NCBI RefSeq assembly: GCF_003054445.1
Contig: NC_042506.1
Location: 317,501 to 381,500, forward strand
Direction of reading: 5' to 3'
Length of the DNA: 64,000 nucleotides
From: Pichia kudriavzevii
Taxonomy: Eukaryota > Ascomycota > Pichiomycetes > Pichiales > Pichiaceae
The notes below the pieces were generated by a model. It was given only the letters and a program-made list of their open reading frames with translations, made no database searches and was not told where the DNA came from. Position 1 is the stretch's first letter, and every line of letters starts with the position of its first letter. Positions 9,034-18,517 of this stretch are shown here, one piece after another. A program made the position numbers and the translations under genes.

Positions 9034-10149
9034 ATGTTCAAGGGCACTATTTCTAGAGCGCTCTTTACAAACACATACCCCGGCAGTTTGAACCGGCTTG
9101 TGGTAAGCAGATTTGCATCCACTGTACCACCTTCCTCCTCATCTACAACAAGTGCAACCTCCTTACATAATGAATTGACTGCTTTGGAGAAGCAAGACGA
9201 GTTAAATAGAAAACAAGTTGAGTTGGCAAAGGAGAAGGTTCAGATGAAGAAGGTAAAACCTACTTCTCCTGGTTTAAGATGGTGGAGGAAACCTATTTAT
9301 CCGTATCTATGGAAGGGGAAACCATACAAACCATTAACTGTGACTAGGGTTGCCAAGTCAGGTAGAAACAACACAGGTAGAATTGTCGTTAGACACCAAG
9401 GTGGTGGTGTTCAAAGAAGAATCAGAATTGTTGATTACGAGAGAAAGACTCCAGGTCCTCAAACCGTTGTTAGAATCGAATACGACCCAAACAGAACATC
9501 CCATATTGCACTTTTGAAACATAACGAAACCGGCGAACACTCTTACATCATTGCATGTGAAGGTTTAAGACCAGGCGATCAAGTTGAATCGTTCCTTGCT
9601 GGTATTCCAAAGAGATTTATCGAGGAAATGGGTGGTAAAATTGATCCTGCTTTATTGTCCGTTAAGATTTCAGGCAAGGGTAACTGTTTACCAATTTCAA
9701 TGATCACAATTGGTACAATTGTCCATAATATTGGCGAGCACCAAAAGGGACCTGCTAAATACTGTAGAGCTGCTGGTGCATATGGACGTATAGTGTCTAA
9801 ATTGCCAGAGGAAAATAGAGCGATTGTGCAGTTACAAAGCGGTGAACAAAGATATGTTCATTTGGAAGCTTGTGCAACTCTTGGTGTTGCTTCCAATTCT
9901 GCCCATCACAACGAATCCCTTGGTAAGGCCGGCAGAAACAGACATAAGGGTATCAGACCTACTGTTAGAGGTGTGGCCATGAATACCTGTGACCATCCTT
10001 TGGGTGGTGGTAGAGGTAAATCCAAGTCCAACAAGCCTTCCATGTCTCCATGGGGTGTCCTAGCGAAAGGTGGGTTTAAGACCAGAAAGGGTAAGCATGA
10101 AAACAAAAACAAGTTCAAAGACAGACCAAGAGGTGCTGCTAATAAATGA
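9034..10149 (+). CDS. RML2: Mitochondrial large-subunit ribosomal protein uL2m
   Basis: This is the mitochondrial homologue of bacterial L2, which helps form the peptidyl-transferase centre. An N-terminal presequence (Arg/Ser-rich, about residues 1-45) and a linker precede the L2 core: [16 protein letters not shown], then RIRIVDYER, and the highly conserved C-terminal block [22 protein letters not shown] with downstream [15 protein letters not shown]. The conserved His of the bacterial VMNPVDHPHGG loop is represented by the NTCDHPLGG version. ATG at 9034 gives 371 aa. An in-frame ATG at 8989 adds 15 residues but lies in the A/C-rich leader. A perfect Puf3 recognition decamer follows the stop codon. 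Confidence 0.94.
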   Translation: MFKGTISRALFTNTYPGSLNRLVVSRFASTVPPSSSSTTSATSLHNELTALEKQDELNRKQVELAKEKVQMKKVKPTSPGLRWWRKPIYPYLWKGKPYKPLTVTRVAKSGRNNTGRIVVRHQGGGVQRRIRIVDYERKTPGPQTVVRIEYDPNRTSHIALLKHNETGEHSYIIACEGLRPGDQVESFLAGIPKRFIEEMGGKIDPALLSVKISGKGNCLPISMITIGTIVHNIGEHQKGPAKYCRAAGAYGRIVSKLPEENRAIVQLQSGEQRYVHLEACATLGVASNSAHHNESLGKAGRNRHKGIRPTVRGVAMNTCDHPLGGGRGKSKSNKPSMSPWGVLAKGGFKTRKGKHENKNKFKDRPRGAANK

Positions 10150-10169
10150 TGAGCTCACTCTTGTAAATT

Positions 10170-10179
10170 CTTGTAAATA
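10170..10179 (+). promoter_or_regulatory. Puf3-type element in RML2 3' UTR
   Basis: CTTGTAAATA is an exact match to the Puf3 consensus CNUGUANAUA and starts 21 nt after the RML2 stop codon. In yeast, Puf3 binds mRNAs for mitochondrial ribosomal and assembly proteins, so both sequence and gene class fit. Binding is inferred. Confidence 0.6.
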
Positions 10180-10720
10180 TATAAAGACAGAAAGATATGT
10201 TTATACTGCTATAATGCCACTTTCAGTAACTTGTTCAGGCTCTACAGAGTCTTCCCAGTAAAATATAATCCCTTATCTGGGAAATCTGGAAAAAAGAAAA
10301 ATCATGTTGGGAGAAGTCACAAAAATATTTAGAGTCAAAGATATCTGTTGACTTCTTTGTGTTTTGGTTCCTTGACTTCTCTAATTATAATGAAAAGTTC
10401 CTTTTTATCATGTCCTGTGCAGGAACAGACTTCTTCTATCTTGATAAATATATAAAAGTCGCTTGCGGCTTTCCTTTTTGTATTCCTTGTCCTTCACATT
10501 AAGATTATAGACTGTTTATTGTAGATATTAAAAGTAAGCCTCTTTTATTTTTTTATCGGTTCCGCCTTTTTCTCTTAGGAAAAAAAAATCTTTGCAATAT
10601 TAGCGTAGTTTTACAAAACTATAACAAAAAAAATTGAATTTTTTTTTCTCCTTCCGGTCAATAAACCTTATAGTCCTCTTTTTTTTCCTTGGTATTTCAC
10701 TCCCAAAAAAACCATAAAAC
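10180..10720 (+). promoter_or_regulatory. MIS1 promoter with TATA box and long leader
   Basis: This stretch has no supportable gene. TATATAAAA at 10449-10457 is a strong TATA element 264-272 bp before the MIS1 start. If it is used, the leader is about 200 nt and lacks any ATG. An AAAGTCGC/GCGGCTTT imperfect inverted repeat (10455-10472) overlaps the TATA. TCCTG-TG-CAGGA lies about 30 bp upstream of the TATA. T-rich runs precede the start codon. Confidence 0.45.
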
Positions 10721-13660
10721 ATGCTTAGACAAGTTACCAGAAGGTCGAGTTTGAGACTGGCTACGAAAGTCAATGGATTTTCTCGTACATATAGAAACTT
10801 TTCTACTTCCTCAACTTTATTAGATGCAACAATTATATCAGGAAAACAACTAGCACAGAAAATAAGAGCCCAAACTTTTGAGCAGATTGGATTGCAGAAG
10901 CAAAAGTATCCGGAATTCCAACCCAAATTGACTATTATCCAGGTTGGTGATAGATCTGACTCCTCTACTTACGTTCGTATGAAGGCTAAGGCATCCAAGG
11001 AGGCAGATATTGATTGCGAAGTTATTAAATTACCTGAAGATGTCGATGAATTTACCATCTTACACACCATATCTAAGTTGAACGACGACTCAAAGGTCAA
11101 TGGTATTTTGGTCCAGCTACCATTGCCTAAGCACCTTGATGAAGACAAGATAGTCAATTCTGTTTCATCGATCAAAGATGTCGATGGTTTTGATACTTTC
11201 AATGTTGGTGAATTGTCAAAGAAGAATGGTAACCCACATTACATACCTTGTACACCAAATGGATGTATTAGATTAATTAAGGAAACAGGTGTTGACTTAA
11301 AAGGTAAGAATGCAGTAGTTATTGGTAGGTCTGATATTGTTGGATCTCCAGTTTCTGCTTTATTGAGAAGAGAAGATTGTACAGTTACTACATGCCATTC
11401 TAAAACTGAAAATGTCAAGGACCTAATTTCTAGGGCAGATATTGTTATTGCTGCACTTGGCCATCCTAGTTTTGTTAAAGGTGATTGGATCAAGGAAGGT
11501 GCAATTGTTATTGACGTTGGTATTAATTATGTCGAAGATTCAACAAAGAAAAACGGCTACAAGGTTGTAGGTGACGTTGACTTTGAGAGTGTTAAGGAAA
11601 AGGCCAGGTTTTTAACACCTGTTCCTGGCGGTGTTGGACCAATGACTATTGCAATGTTAATTGAGAATGTCTTCAATGCTGCAAGTAAACAGTTGGCGAA
11701 AAACCAAGAACCATTAAAGATCAATCCTTTGAAATTGAAAACATTAAATCCTGTTCCTTCGGATATTGATATTTCAAGAGCTCAAATCCCAAAACTGATC
11801 AACCAAGTTGCTAAAGAATTGGGCATCAAGAATAAAGATTTTGAAAACTATGGCCATTATAAAGGTAAAGTATCTCTTGATGTTTATGAAGATCTAAAAG
11901 ATAAACGTGATAACGGTAACTATGTTTTAGTTGCAGGTATCACTCCAACACCTTTAGGTGAAGGCAAATCAACTACCACTATGGGTATAGTCCAAGCCTT
12001 AGGTGCACACTTGAACATTCCTGCTATTGCAAACGTTAGACAACCATCAATGGGGCCAACTTTTGGTGTTAAAGGTGGTGCAGCCGGTGGTGGTTATGCA
12101 CAAGTCATTCCAATGGATGAGTTCAATTTGCATTTAACTGGTGATATTCATTCTATTTCCATCGCAAATAATTTGCTAGCTGCTGCAATAGATACAAGGA
12201 TGTTCCATGAGTCAACTCAAAAAGATGAACCTTTCTATAAGAGATTGGTCCCAAGAAAAAACGGAGTCCGTAAGTTTACCCCATCAATGCTGAAGAGATT
12301 AAGAAAGTTGGGTATTGATAAAACTGATCCTGACTCTCTCACCAGCGAGGAGATTTCGAGATTCGCCAAATTAAACATTGATCCAAAGTCTATCACTATC
12401 AAGAGAGTTGTTGATGTAAATGACCGTTTCCTAAGGGGCATCACTATTGGTCAGGCCCCAACTGAGAAAGGTTTCACCCGTGAAACAGGGTTTGATATTA
12501 CTGTTGCATCTGAAATTATGGCAATATTGGCATTGTCCAAAGATTTGAAGGATTTGAGAGAGAGAGTCGGAAAGATGGTCATTGGGCTAAACGTAGATGG
12601 CGAACCAATCACCTGTGAAGATATCTGCTGTGCAGGTGCCATCACTGCCTTATTGAAGGACACCATCAAGCCTAACCTAATGCAAACCTTAGAAGGTACC
12701 CCAGTGTTTGTTCATGCAGGGCCTTTTGCAAACATTTCTATTGGTGCGTCGTCAGTCATTGCAGACAGATTAGCTTTAAAACTAGTTGGTAAACCAAGGA
12801 AATCCAGTGATGATTTCAAGAAAGGTTTTGTTGTTACCGAAGCAGGGTTTGATTTCACCATGGGTGGTGAAAGATTCTACAATATCAAATGTAGATCATC
12901 GGGATTGAAACCAAACGTTGTTGTCTTAGTTGCGACTACCAGGGCTTTGAAGTTGCATGGTGGTGCAAGCGACGTCAAACCTGGTCAAGTATTGCCAACA
13001 GAATACGTCACTGAAAACATTGAATTTGTTAGGAATGGTGCATCATCCAACTTAAGAAAACAAATTGAAAATGCCAAAAGTTATGGGGCTCCAGTTGTTG
13101 TTGCAATTAACAAATTTGCTACCGACACCGAGAAGGAAATTGAGACCATTAGAGAAGAAGCCATCAAGGCTGGTGCATTTGATGCTGTTGAGTCAGACCA
13201 TTGGTCACAAGGTGGTAAGGGTGCAATCAAGTTAGCTGAGGCAATTGTACGTGCTACCGAGGAAAGACCGTTGAAAGAAAGTCAACCTCCTAACTATCTT
13301 TATTCATTAGATGGTTCGTTAGAAGATAGACTAAGAACAATTGCCACCAAGATGTATGGAGCAAAGGATATTGAACTATCTGAGTTGGCCAAGAAACAGA
13401 TTGAAGAGTATGAGAGTCAAGGTTTTGGCAAGCTGCCTGTTTGTATTGCAAAGACGCAATATTCTCTCTCCCATGATCCAACATTGAAAGGTGTTCCAAA
13501 GGATTTCATTTTCCCAATCAGAGAAGTTAGAATAAGTGCAGGAGCAGGATATTTATATGCACTAGCTGCAAAGATCATGACAATTCCAGGTCTATCAACT
13601 TATGCCGGATTTATGAATGTTGAAGTCAACGAAGATGGTGAGATTGATGGATTGTTTTAG
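10721..13660 (+). CDS. MIS1: Mitochondrial C1-tetrahydrofolate synthase (trifunctional)
   Basis: A single chain carries methylene-THF dehydrogenase, methenyl-THF cyclohydrolase and formyl-THF synthetase. It interconverts one-carbon units and supplies formyl-THF for initiator tRNA. Residues 1-35 form a basic, Ser/Arg-rich mitochondrial presequence, which separates it from cytosolic Ade3. The dehydrogenase/cyclohydrolase domain (about 36-330) shows YVRMKAKA with the catalytic Lys, VQLPLPKHL, GRSDIVGSPV and TPVPGGVGPMT. The synthetase domain (about 365-979) shows the ATP-binding loop TPTPLGEGKSTTTMG and ends in the conserved glycine-rich C-terminal region. Length 979 aa equals the yeast family size (about 975). 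It ends tail to tail with PDC1, 283 bp apart. Confidence 0.95.
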   Translation: MLRQVTRRSSLRLATKVNGFSRTYRNFSTSSTLLDATIISGKQLAQKIRAQTFEQIGLQKQKYPEFQPKLTIIQVGDRSDSSTYVRMKAKASKEADIDCEVIKLPEDVDEFTILHTISKLNDDSKVNGILVQLPLPKHLDEDKIVNSVSSIKDVDGFDTFNVGELSKKNGNPHYIPCTPNGCIRLIKETGVDLKGKNAVVIGRSDIVGSPVSALLRREDCTVTTCHSKTENVKDLISRADIVIAALGHPSFVKGDWIKEGAIVIDVGINYVEDSTKKNGYKVVGDVDFESVKEKARFLTPVPGGVGPMTIAMLIENVFNAASKQLAKNQEPLKINPLKLKTLNPVPSDIDISRAQIPKLINQVAKELGIKNKDFENYGHYKGKVSLDVYEDLKDKRDNGNYVLVAGITPTPLGEGKSTTTMGIVQALGAHLNIPAIANVRQPSMGPTFGVKGGAAGGGYAQVIPMDEFNLHLTGDIHSISIANNLLAAAIDTRMFHESTQKDEPFYKRLVPRKNGVRKFTPSMLKRLRKLGIDKTDPDSLTSEEISRFAKLNIDPKSITIKRVVDVNDRFLRGITIGQAPTEKGFTRETGFDITVASEIMAILALSKDLKDLRERVGKMVIGLNVDGEPITCEDICCAGAITALLKDTIKPNLMQTLEGTPVFVHAGPFANISIGASSVIADRLALKLVGKPRKSSDDFKKGFVVTEAGFDFTMGGERFYNIKCRSSGLKPNVVVLVATTRALKLHGGASDVKPGQVLPTEYVTENIEFVRNGASSNLRKQIENAKSYGAPVVVAINKFATDTEKEIETIREEAIKAGAFDAVESDHWSQGGKGAIKLAEAIVRATEERPLKESQPPNYLYSLDGSLEDRLRTIATKMYGAKDIELSELAKKQIEEYESQGFGKLPVCIAKTQYSLSHDPTLKGVPKDFIFPIREVRISAGAGYLYALAAKIMTIPGLSTYAGFMNVEVNEDGEIDGLF

Positions 13661-13943
13661 TTTTTATTATAAAATTATATATTATTCTTAATTACATATC
13701 ACCCCTCTATCAGGGAAGGGAGAAACGAAAATAGAGAGTGACCTATCCAAGCTTGGGGGTCTAAGTTTTAATGGCCCAGGGAATCATTACTTTTTTTTCT
13801 CAATCCTTGATGGATAAAAGTATTACATACGTACAGGATTGTGTTAGTGTATTTCGTTATATGATTAAACAAAGTTTATAGATTGTAAAGTAGACGTAAA
13901 GTTTAGTAATTCATTTTAATGTTCATTTTACATTCAGATGTCA

Positions 13944-15671
13944 TTAAGCGGCTTTAGAGTTGATTTCATCAGATAATTTAGCTTGAGCAACCAAGATTTC
14001 TGGAGCATCGAATTCATCCAAGAATAATTCAATGACTCTAATCTTATCTTCCTTGTTGAATGCTTCATCCTTCATCAAAGCGTCCAAGTCTTTAGCGGAT
14101 TTAACAACATGGTTTTCATATTGGGTCTTGTCAGCAAAGAGCTTCAATAACAATTGGTGATCCCATGGTTGAATTTGGTTGTAGTCCTCATGACGACCGT
14201 GGATCAACTTTTCGATAGTGTAACCTCTGTTGTTTAAGATGAAGATGTATGGCTTGATGTTCCATCTTGCAGCATCTGAGATTGATTGGACAGTCAATTG
14301 TAAAGAACCATCACCAATAAACAAAACAGTTCTTCTTTCTTGTTCGCCAGTTTGTTTGTGTGCATCTTCAGCAGCAAATGCAGCACCAACTGCAGCTGGT
14401 AAGGAGAAACCAATGGAACCCCATAAGACTTGGGAGATAGACTTTGAATCTCTTGGTAAGTGGGTAGCCAAGACACCAAAGGAGGAAGTACCAGTTTCAG
14501 TGACAATGATATCTCTTGGCTTTAAGAAGTAAGATAATCTCTTCCACAGGTAATCTTGAGTGATGATACCTTCTGGAGCAACCTTTGCAGATTCGTAAGC
14601 AAATTTAGATTTTGGTGGAGATAAAGTTGAGACATTGGAATACTTAATATTCTTCAATTCGCTGATCAATCTTTGGACTGCGCCCTTCATCATCAAGTTT
14701 TCATAAGTTGCAGATTTGAATTTACAGTAGTTGGAATGGAATTCAACGACATTCTTAGTAGTGTAACCATATGAGAAGGAACCGGTGTTGAAATCAGAAG
14801 GTAAACCACCTAAGGATAAGATACAATCGGTTGGGCCAACAATGTCCTTAACATCTGGAGCAGATAGAGAACCCAAGTATAAGCCAAAGAATTCTTCATC
14901 ATCTTCATCAACAGTAGATTTACCCATTGGGGTGGTGAAGACAGGGAATTTAGTCAATTTAGCCAACTCTCTCACTTCCTTAGAAATGTTATGTCTTGCA
15001 GCACAAGCGTCAACGAGAATGATTGGTTTTTCTGCCTTCTTGACCATTTCAACAACGTTATGAATGAATTCTTCTTCAGCAACAGGGTTGTTTAGAGGTT
15101 CTTCTAAATGTAACTTGTTTTCCTTAACTAATGCCGCTGGAACCAATTCATCAGCAAAGTTGGAAGGAAGTCCCAAGTAGACTGGTCTCTTTGTGTGATA
15201 AGCGGTTTCAATCAAGTTATTAATTAATTTTGGAGCTGATTCCAAATCGTAAACAATCTCAACCTTTGCACTGATTTTCTTTGACATTTCGGTGAAGTTG
15301 TCGAATCTTGTGTCACCCAAGGTATGGTGTAACAACAAGTTGTTCTTCATAGCAGACAAGGAAGGCATACCAACAATATGGATCAATGGGACGTGTTCAG
15401 CATAAGAACCTGCAATGGCATTGACGGCAGACAATTCACCGACACCAAAGGTGGTGATTAGGGATGCAAATCCATTGATTCTTGCATAACCATCAGCTTC
15501 GTAGCCGGCATTCAACTCGTTAGCGTTACCGACCCATCTAATGCCTTCAACTTCCTTGACGTGGTCCAACAATGCCAAATTGAAATCACCAGGAACACCA
15601 AAGATGGAATAAGAGCCTGCTTCCTTTAACTTTTCAAACAGATAAGTACCTAGGGAGATTTTGTCAGTCAT
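13944..15671 (-). CDS. PDC1: Pyruvate decarboxylase
   Basis: This is a cytosolic thiamine-diphosphate enzyme converting pyruvate to acetaldehyde and CO2, the first step of ethanol fermentation. Catalytic Glu51 lies in NANELNAGYEADGYAR. The His pair is in LLLHHTLG. The ThDP/Mg motif starts at GDGSLQLT and closes at NNRGYTIEKLIHG, which holds the second catalytic Glu. Length is 575 aa (563 in S. cerevisiae). Codon use is strongly biased to the optimal yeast set and the leader just before ATG is A-rich with AAAACA units, both signs of very high expression. From memory the protein matches Pdc1 of Pichia kudriavzevii. Confidence 0.97.
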   Translation of the reverse strand: MTDKISLGTYLFEKLKEAGSYSIFGVPGDFNLALLDHVKEVEGIRWVGNANELNAGYEADGYARINGFASLITTFGVGELSAVNAIAGSYAEHVPLIHIVGMPSLSAMKNNLLLHHTLGDTRFDNFTEMSKKISAKVEIVYDLESAPKLINNLIETAYHTKRPVYLGLPSNFADELVPAALVKENKLHLEEPLNNPVAEEEFIHNVVEMVKKAEKPIILVDACAARHNISKEVRELAKLTKFPVFTTPMGKSTVDEDDEEFFGLYLGSLSAPDVKDIVGPTDCILSLGGLPSDFNTGSFSYGYTTKNVVEFHSNYCKFKSATYENLMMKGAVQRLISELKNIKYSNVSTLSPPKSKFAYESAKVAPEGIITQDYLWKRLSYFLKPRDIIVTETGTSSFGVLATHLPRDSKSISQVLWGSIGFSLPAAVGAAFAAEDAHKQTGEQERRTVLFIGDGSLQLTVQSISDAARWNIKPYIFILNNRGYTIEKLIHGRHEDYNQIQPWDHQLLLKLFADKTQYENHVVKSAKDLDALMKDEAFNKEDKIRVIELFLDEFDAPEILVAQAKLSDEINSKAA

Positions 15672-15801
15672 ATTTTTGTGTTTTGCTGTGTTTTGTTTTA
15701 TTTTGTTTTATTGGGAAGAAAATATATAATAATAGAATATTATATCAAAAAATAATTAAAGAAGCTCAACTGTTATTAGAATAAATGGGTTCTCCGTGTC
15801 C

Positions 15802-15809
15802 TTTTTATA
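15802..15809 (-). promoter_or_regulatory. TATA box of PDC1
   Basis: On the minus strand this reads TATAAAAA within GGCGTATAAAAAG, 131-138 bp upstream of the PDC1 ATG, a normal distance for a strong yeast promoter. Confidence 0.6.
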
Positions 15810-15902
15810 CGCCTTCTCCGAAAAGAAAAAAACCATCGTATCATTTGTAGCCCACGCCACCCGGAAAAACCACCATTGTCCTCAGCAGTCCGCAAAAATA
15901 TG

Positions 15903-16017
15903 GATGCGCTCAATCAATTTCCCTCCCCCGTCAATGCCAAAAGGATAACGACACACTATTAAGAGCGCATCATTTGTAAAAGCCGAGGAAGGGGGATACG
16001 CTGACCGAGACGTCTCG
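15903..16017. promoter_or_regulatory. Inverted repeat and 12-bp palindrome in the PDC1-SRC1 intergenic region
   Basis: GATGCGCTC at 15903-15911 is repeated exactly in inverse orientation at 15963-15971. A perfect palindrome, CGAGACGTCTCG, lies at 16006-16017. The stretch is clearly more GC-rich than the rest of the gap, with several CCG/CGG triplets, which suggests upstream activating sequences for PDC1 rather than random DNA. No factor was assigned. Confidence 0.45.
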
Positions 16018-16170
16018 CCTCACTCTCGGAGCTGAGCCGCCCTCCTTAAGAAATTCATGGGAAGAACACCCTTCGCGGCTTCTGAACGGCTCGCCCTCGT
16101 CCATTGGTCACCTCACAGTGGCAACTAATAAGGACATTATAGCAATAGAAATTAAAATGGTGCACTGAAA

Positions 16171-16275
16171 TACAATAGGATCGAATAGGATAGGATACAA
16201 TAAGATACGGAATATTAGACTATACTGTGATACGGTACGCTACGATACGCTACGATACGATACGATAGAGGATAC
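16171..16275. repeat. Degenerate GATAC/TACGA short tandem repeat
   Basis: About 105 bp are made of variants of a pentamer (ATAGG, GATAC, TACGA, TACGC) with cleaner copies on the right, around 16227-16265. It lies 92-196 bp before the SRC1 start codon in the divergent PDC1-SRC1 region (15672-16366) and looks like an expanded microsatellite. Confidence 0.75.
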
Positions 16276-16366
16276 CACGGATATAACGTAGTGTTATTTT
16301 TCATTATTGGGGTTTTTTTTCTGTTTGAATTTTCCACGTCAAGAGTATCCCATCTGACAGGAACCG

Positions 16367-18517
16367 ATGGACTCGTCACAGTACCTATCGCCCGAGTTCA
16401 ATCCATGGACGCTGCGGGTGAAGGATCTTCGCCCGCTGTTGGCAAGCCATGGGATCAGGGCGTCGCCAAGGGACAGAAAGGCGGATCTTGTACGTCTCTT
16501 CAACACAGATCTGCGTCCGAAACTTACTGAGAGTCTTAACACCAATAATCCCAAAAACAACAACAACAATACAGACACTATAGACACTACTAACAACCCT
16601 TTAAAGCGCCGCCGATTAAGCAATGTTGATGAGCCGTCAATTCCATATACTAGAAGTACACCTGCAACAGCTGAGCCACCTGTATCTTTACAATTACAAC
16701 CACCACTTAAACGCCGGAAGGGGCGGAAAAGGGACGCCAAGAGCCGTGCGACGGAGTTAACGGCGACGGAGGACGGAAAAAATGGCCATCTCGATAACGG
16801 CAGTAAAGTGAGGGAGAACGCCAACAGTAAGGGTAACGAGACAACCATTATCCGAGGACTCTTCAAAAGAGACACACCGGTAAAGTTTGAGGATACAGAG
16901 TTTAACGATAAGGTAATTTTCGGCGATGTTGTTCCGAGACATATTTCCTCATTAACTAATAATAGACCTTCAGAGGTTGGCGATGAAATTGCTGCTCATA
17001 GCACCTTCATTGAACAAGACCATGGCTTGACTGCCAAAGTCAAACAAGAACCGGTTTCCGCCCCCTCGTCTCCAGGAAGATTAGAATCTACTCCATTTCC
17101 CCCTTTACATCAAGGCTCTCTGTCTTCTAACCGGCAAGATTTGTCATCCCACACCCCCACAGACCTTGAAGAAAATTCATTTGACTCTATTAAGAATACC
17201 ATCAATGCGCCAATTGTCACCAATGACGACACCAGTCGCCTGGCTTTATCCGGTCCCACCGTTGATATTAGAGATGGCAGTTTTGCTCCTCAAACTCCGA
17301 GAAACAGCTCCCCATTGACACATTCGGAGTCCGGCAACCCGGTTTCGTGCTCTTCCCTGTCATTTGACACTCCAACTCGCCAAACGGAGTCTCTCCTTGA
17401 GAGCGTCTCTGAAGGTGTTGACGAATCTGCCCTTCTTGGTGATCTACAACATGACTTTGAATTGGAGAATTCTAAAATCGCCCAAGAAGCAAATGTGACA
17501 TTACAAAAGATAAATGCAAGGGAGAAATTTGCCCTTTATCGGTACAGTTTCATCAAACTGACAATCTCCTGGTTGCTTTTTCTATTATTAACATATGTCT
17601 TTGTTCTTTATAGACACGAGAGGATCAAAGTGGGGTTCTGTAACGTTGATGGCTCATCCACTCCTGCTGAAAATATCTTCAGTCTACAATGTGTTCCATG
17701 TCCGCCCCACGCAACTTGTTTCTCGGAATCGAGATTGTCCTGTCATCAGGACTATATCTTATATGCCCCTCTCTTTTGGTCTCTTGGAGGAATATTACCT
17801 ACTTTTAATAAGTGCATTTTGGATTCTACCAAGATCAAGAAAATCAACAAAATCACCAAGGAGATTCTCAACTTACTATCAAGGAGAAATGCAGAATTTA
17901 ATTGCGGTGATGCCAATGATGAGATTGCTTCCCTTAGTTGGAACCAAATTGTCGAAATTGTAGACCAACGTCTATTGCTTGATAGAAACGACGCCAATCA
18001 CGATTATTTCTGGAACAGAGTGAAACTCTTGGTTCCATCGATGGTCAACATCAGGGAAACCAAACATGGTCTAAGGTCAACATCTCTCCATCACTTGACA
18101 TTCAGATGCCGCTTGAAGAGGTTCTTTATGACCATACTACTAAGGTACAAAATCTACTGGTTGTGCTTGTCTCTTCTATTGACTTTCCTATCGTTTGTGT
18201 TTCATAGAGTTAATCAACTCATACGTAGAAATGAGCACCACCATCGTCTGGTGGCAGACATTCTAAAGAAACTACAGAGGCAAGCCAAAGACAACGGGAA
18301 CGGGAACGGGAACGGGATCCAGGCACAGAAATACATACCTAAAATCCATCTACGCGATTTCTATCTCCCTCAGTTGAACGATTTAACGAGGGACAGTAGA
18401 AAAACGGTATGGAACAGTGTCGTTAAGGAAGTCGAACAAAACTCAAATGTGAAAGTGGATGATATAGAAGTGAACGGCGATATAATGCGAGTATGGACGT
18501 GGAATAGTGGGTTTTAG
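16367..18517 (+). CDS. SRC1: Inner nuclear membrane protein of the Heh/Src1 (LEM2/MAN1) family
   Basis: Heh proteins anchor chromatin to the inner nuclear membrane and take part in nuclear pore surveillance with ESCRT-III. The N-terminal helix-extension-helix domain (about residues 8-46) contains FNPWTLRVKDLRPLLASHGI and RKADLVRLF. A long, charged, NLS-rich region follows, with KRRRLSN near 75 and a basic run near 112-122. Transmembrane segment 1 is at about 397-416, a Cys-rich lumenal loop follows, and segment 2 is at about 596-615, followed by the C-terminal MSC (Man1-Src1) domain. Length is 716 aa (S. cerevisiae Src1 834, Heh2 663). The frame is uninterrupted, with no sign of the alternatively spliced intron of S. 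cerevisiae SRC1. A four-copy GGGAAC microsatellite near 18300 encodes a Gly-Asn run. Confidence 0.88.
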   Translation: MDSSQYLSPEFNPWTLRVKDLRPLLASHGIRASPRDRKADLVRLFNTDLRPKLTESLNTNNPKNNNNNTDTIDTTNNPLKRRRLSNVDEPSIPYTRSTPATAEPPVSLQLQPPLKRRKGRKRDAKSRATELTATEDGKNGHLDNGSKVRENANSKGNETTIIRGLFKRDTPVKFEDTEFNDKVIFGDVVPRHISSLTNNRPSEVGDEIAAHSTFIEQDHGLTAKVKQEPVSAPSSPGRLESTPFPPLHQGSLSSNRQDLSSHTPTDLEENSFDSIKNTINAPIVTNDDTSRLALSGPTVDIRDGSFAPQTPRNSSPLTHSESGNPVSCSSLSFDTPTRQTESLLESVSEGVDESALLGDLQHDFELENSKIAQEANVTLQKINAREKFALYRYSFIKLTISWLLFLLLTYVFVLYRHERIKVGFCNVDGSSTPAENIFSLQCVPCPPHATCFSESRLSCHQDYILYAPLFWSLGGILPTFNKCILDSTKIKKINKITKEILNLLSRRNAEFNCGDANDEIASLSWNQIVEIVDQRLLLDRNDANHDYFWNRVKLLVPSMVNIRETKHGLRSTSLHHLTFRCRLKRFFMTILLRYKIYWLCLSLLLTFLSFVFHRVNQLIRRNEHHHRLVADILKKLQRQAKDNGNGNGNGIQAQKYIPKIHLRDFYLPQLNDLTRDSRKTVWNSVVKEVEQNSNVKVDDIEVNGDIMRVWTWNSGF

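Noticed and set aside
10384-10459. Short ATG frame before the MIS1 TATA box as a small gene or upstream ORF
   Set aside because: Only about 21 codons, lying upstream of the likely transcription start.
16588-16594. TACTAAC inside SRC1 as a branch site
   Set aside because: It lies in an open coding frame that continues through both membrane segments, and there is no donor/acceptor pair whose use would improve the protein.
16339-16875. 178-codon minus-strand frame opposite SRC1
   Set aside because: It is the antisense shadow of the conserved SRC1 N-terminus.
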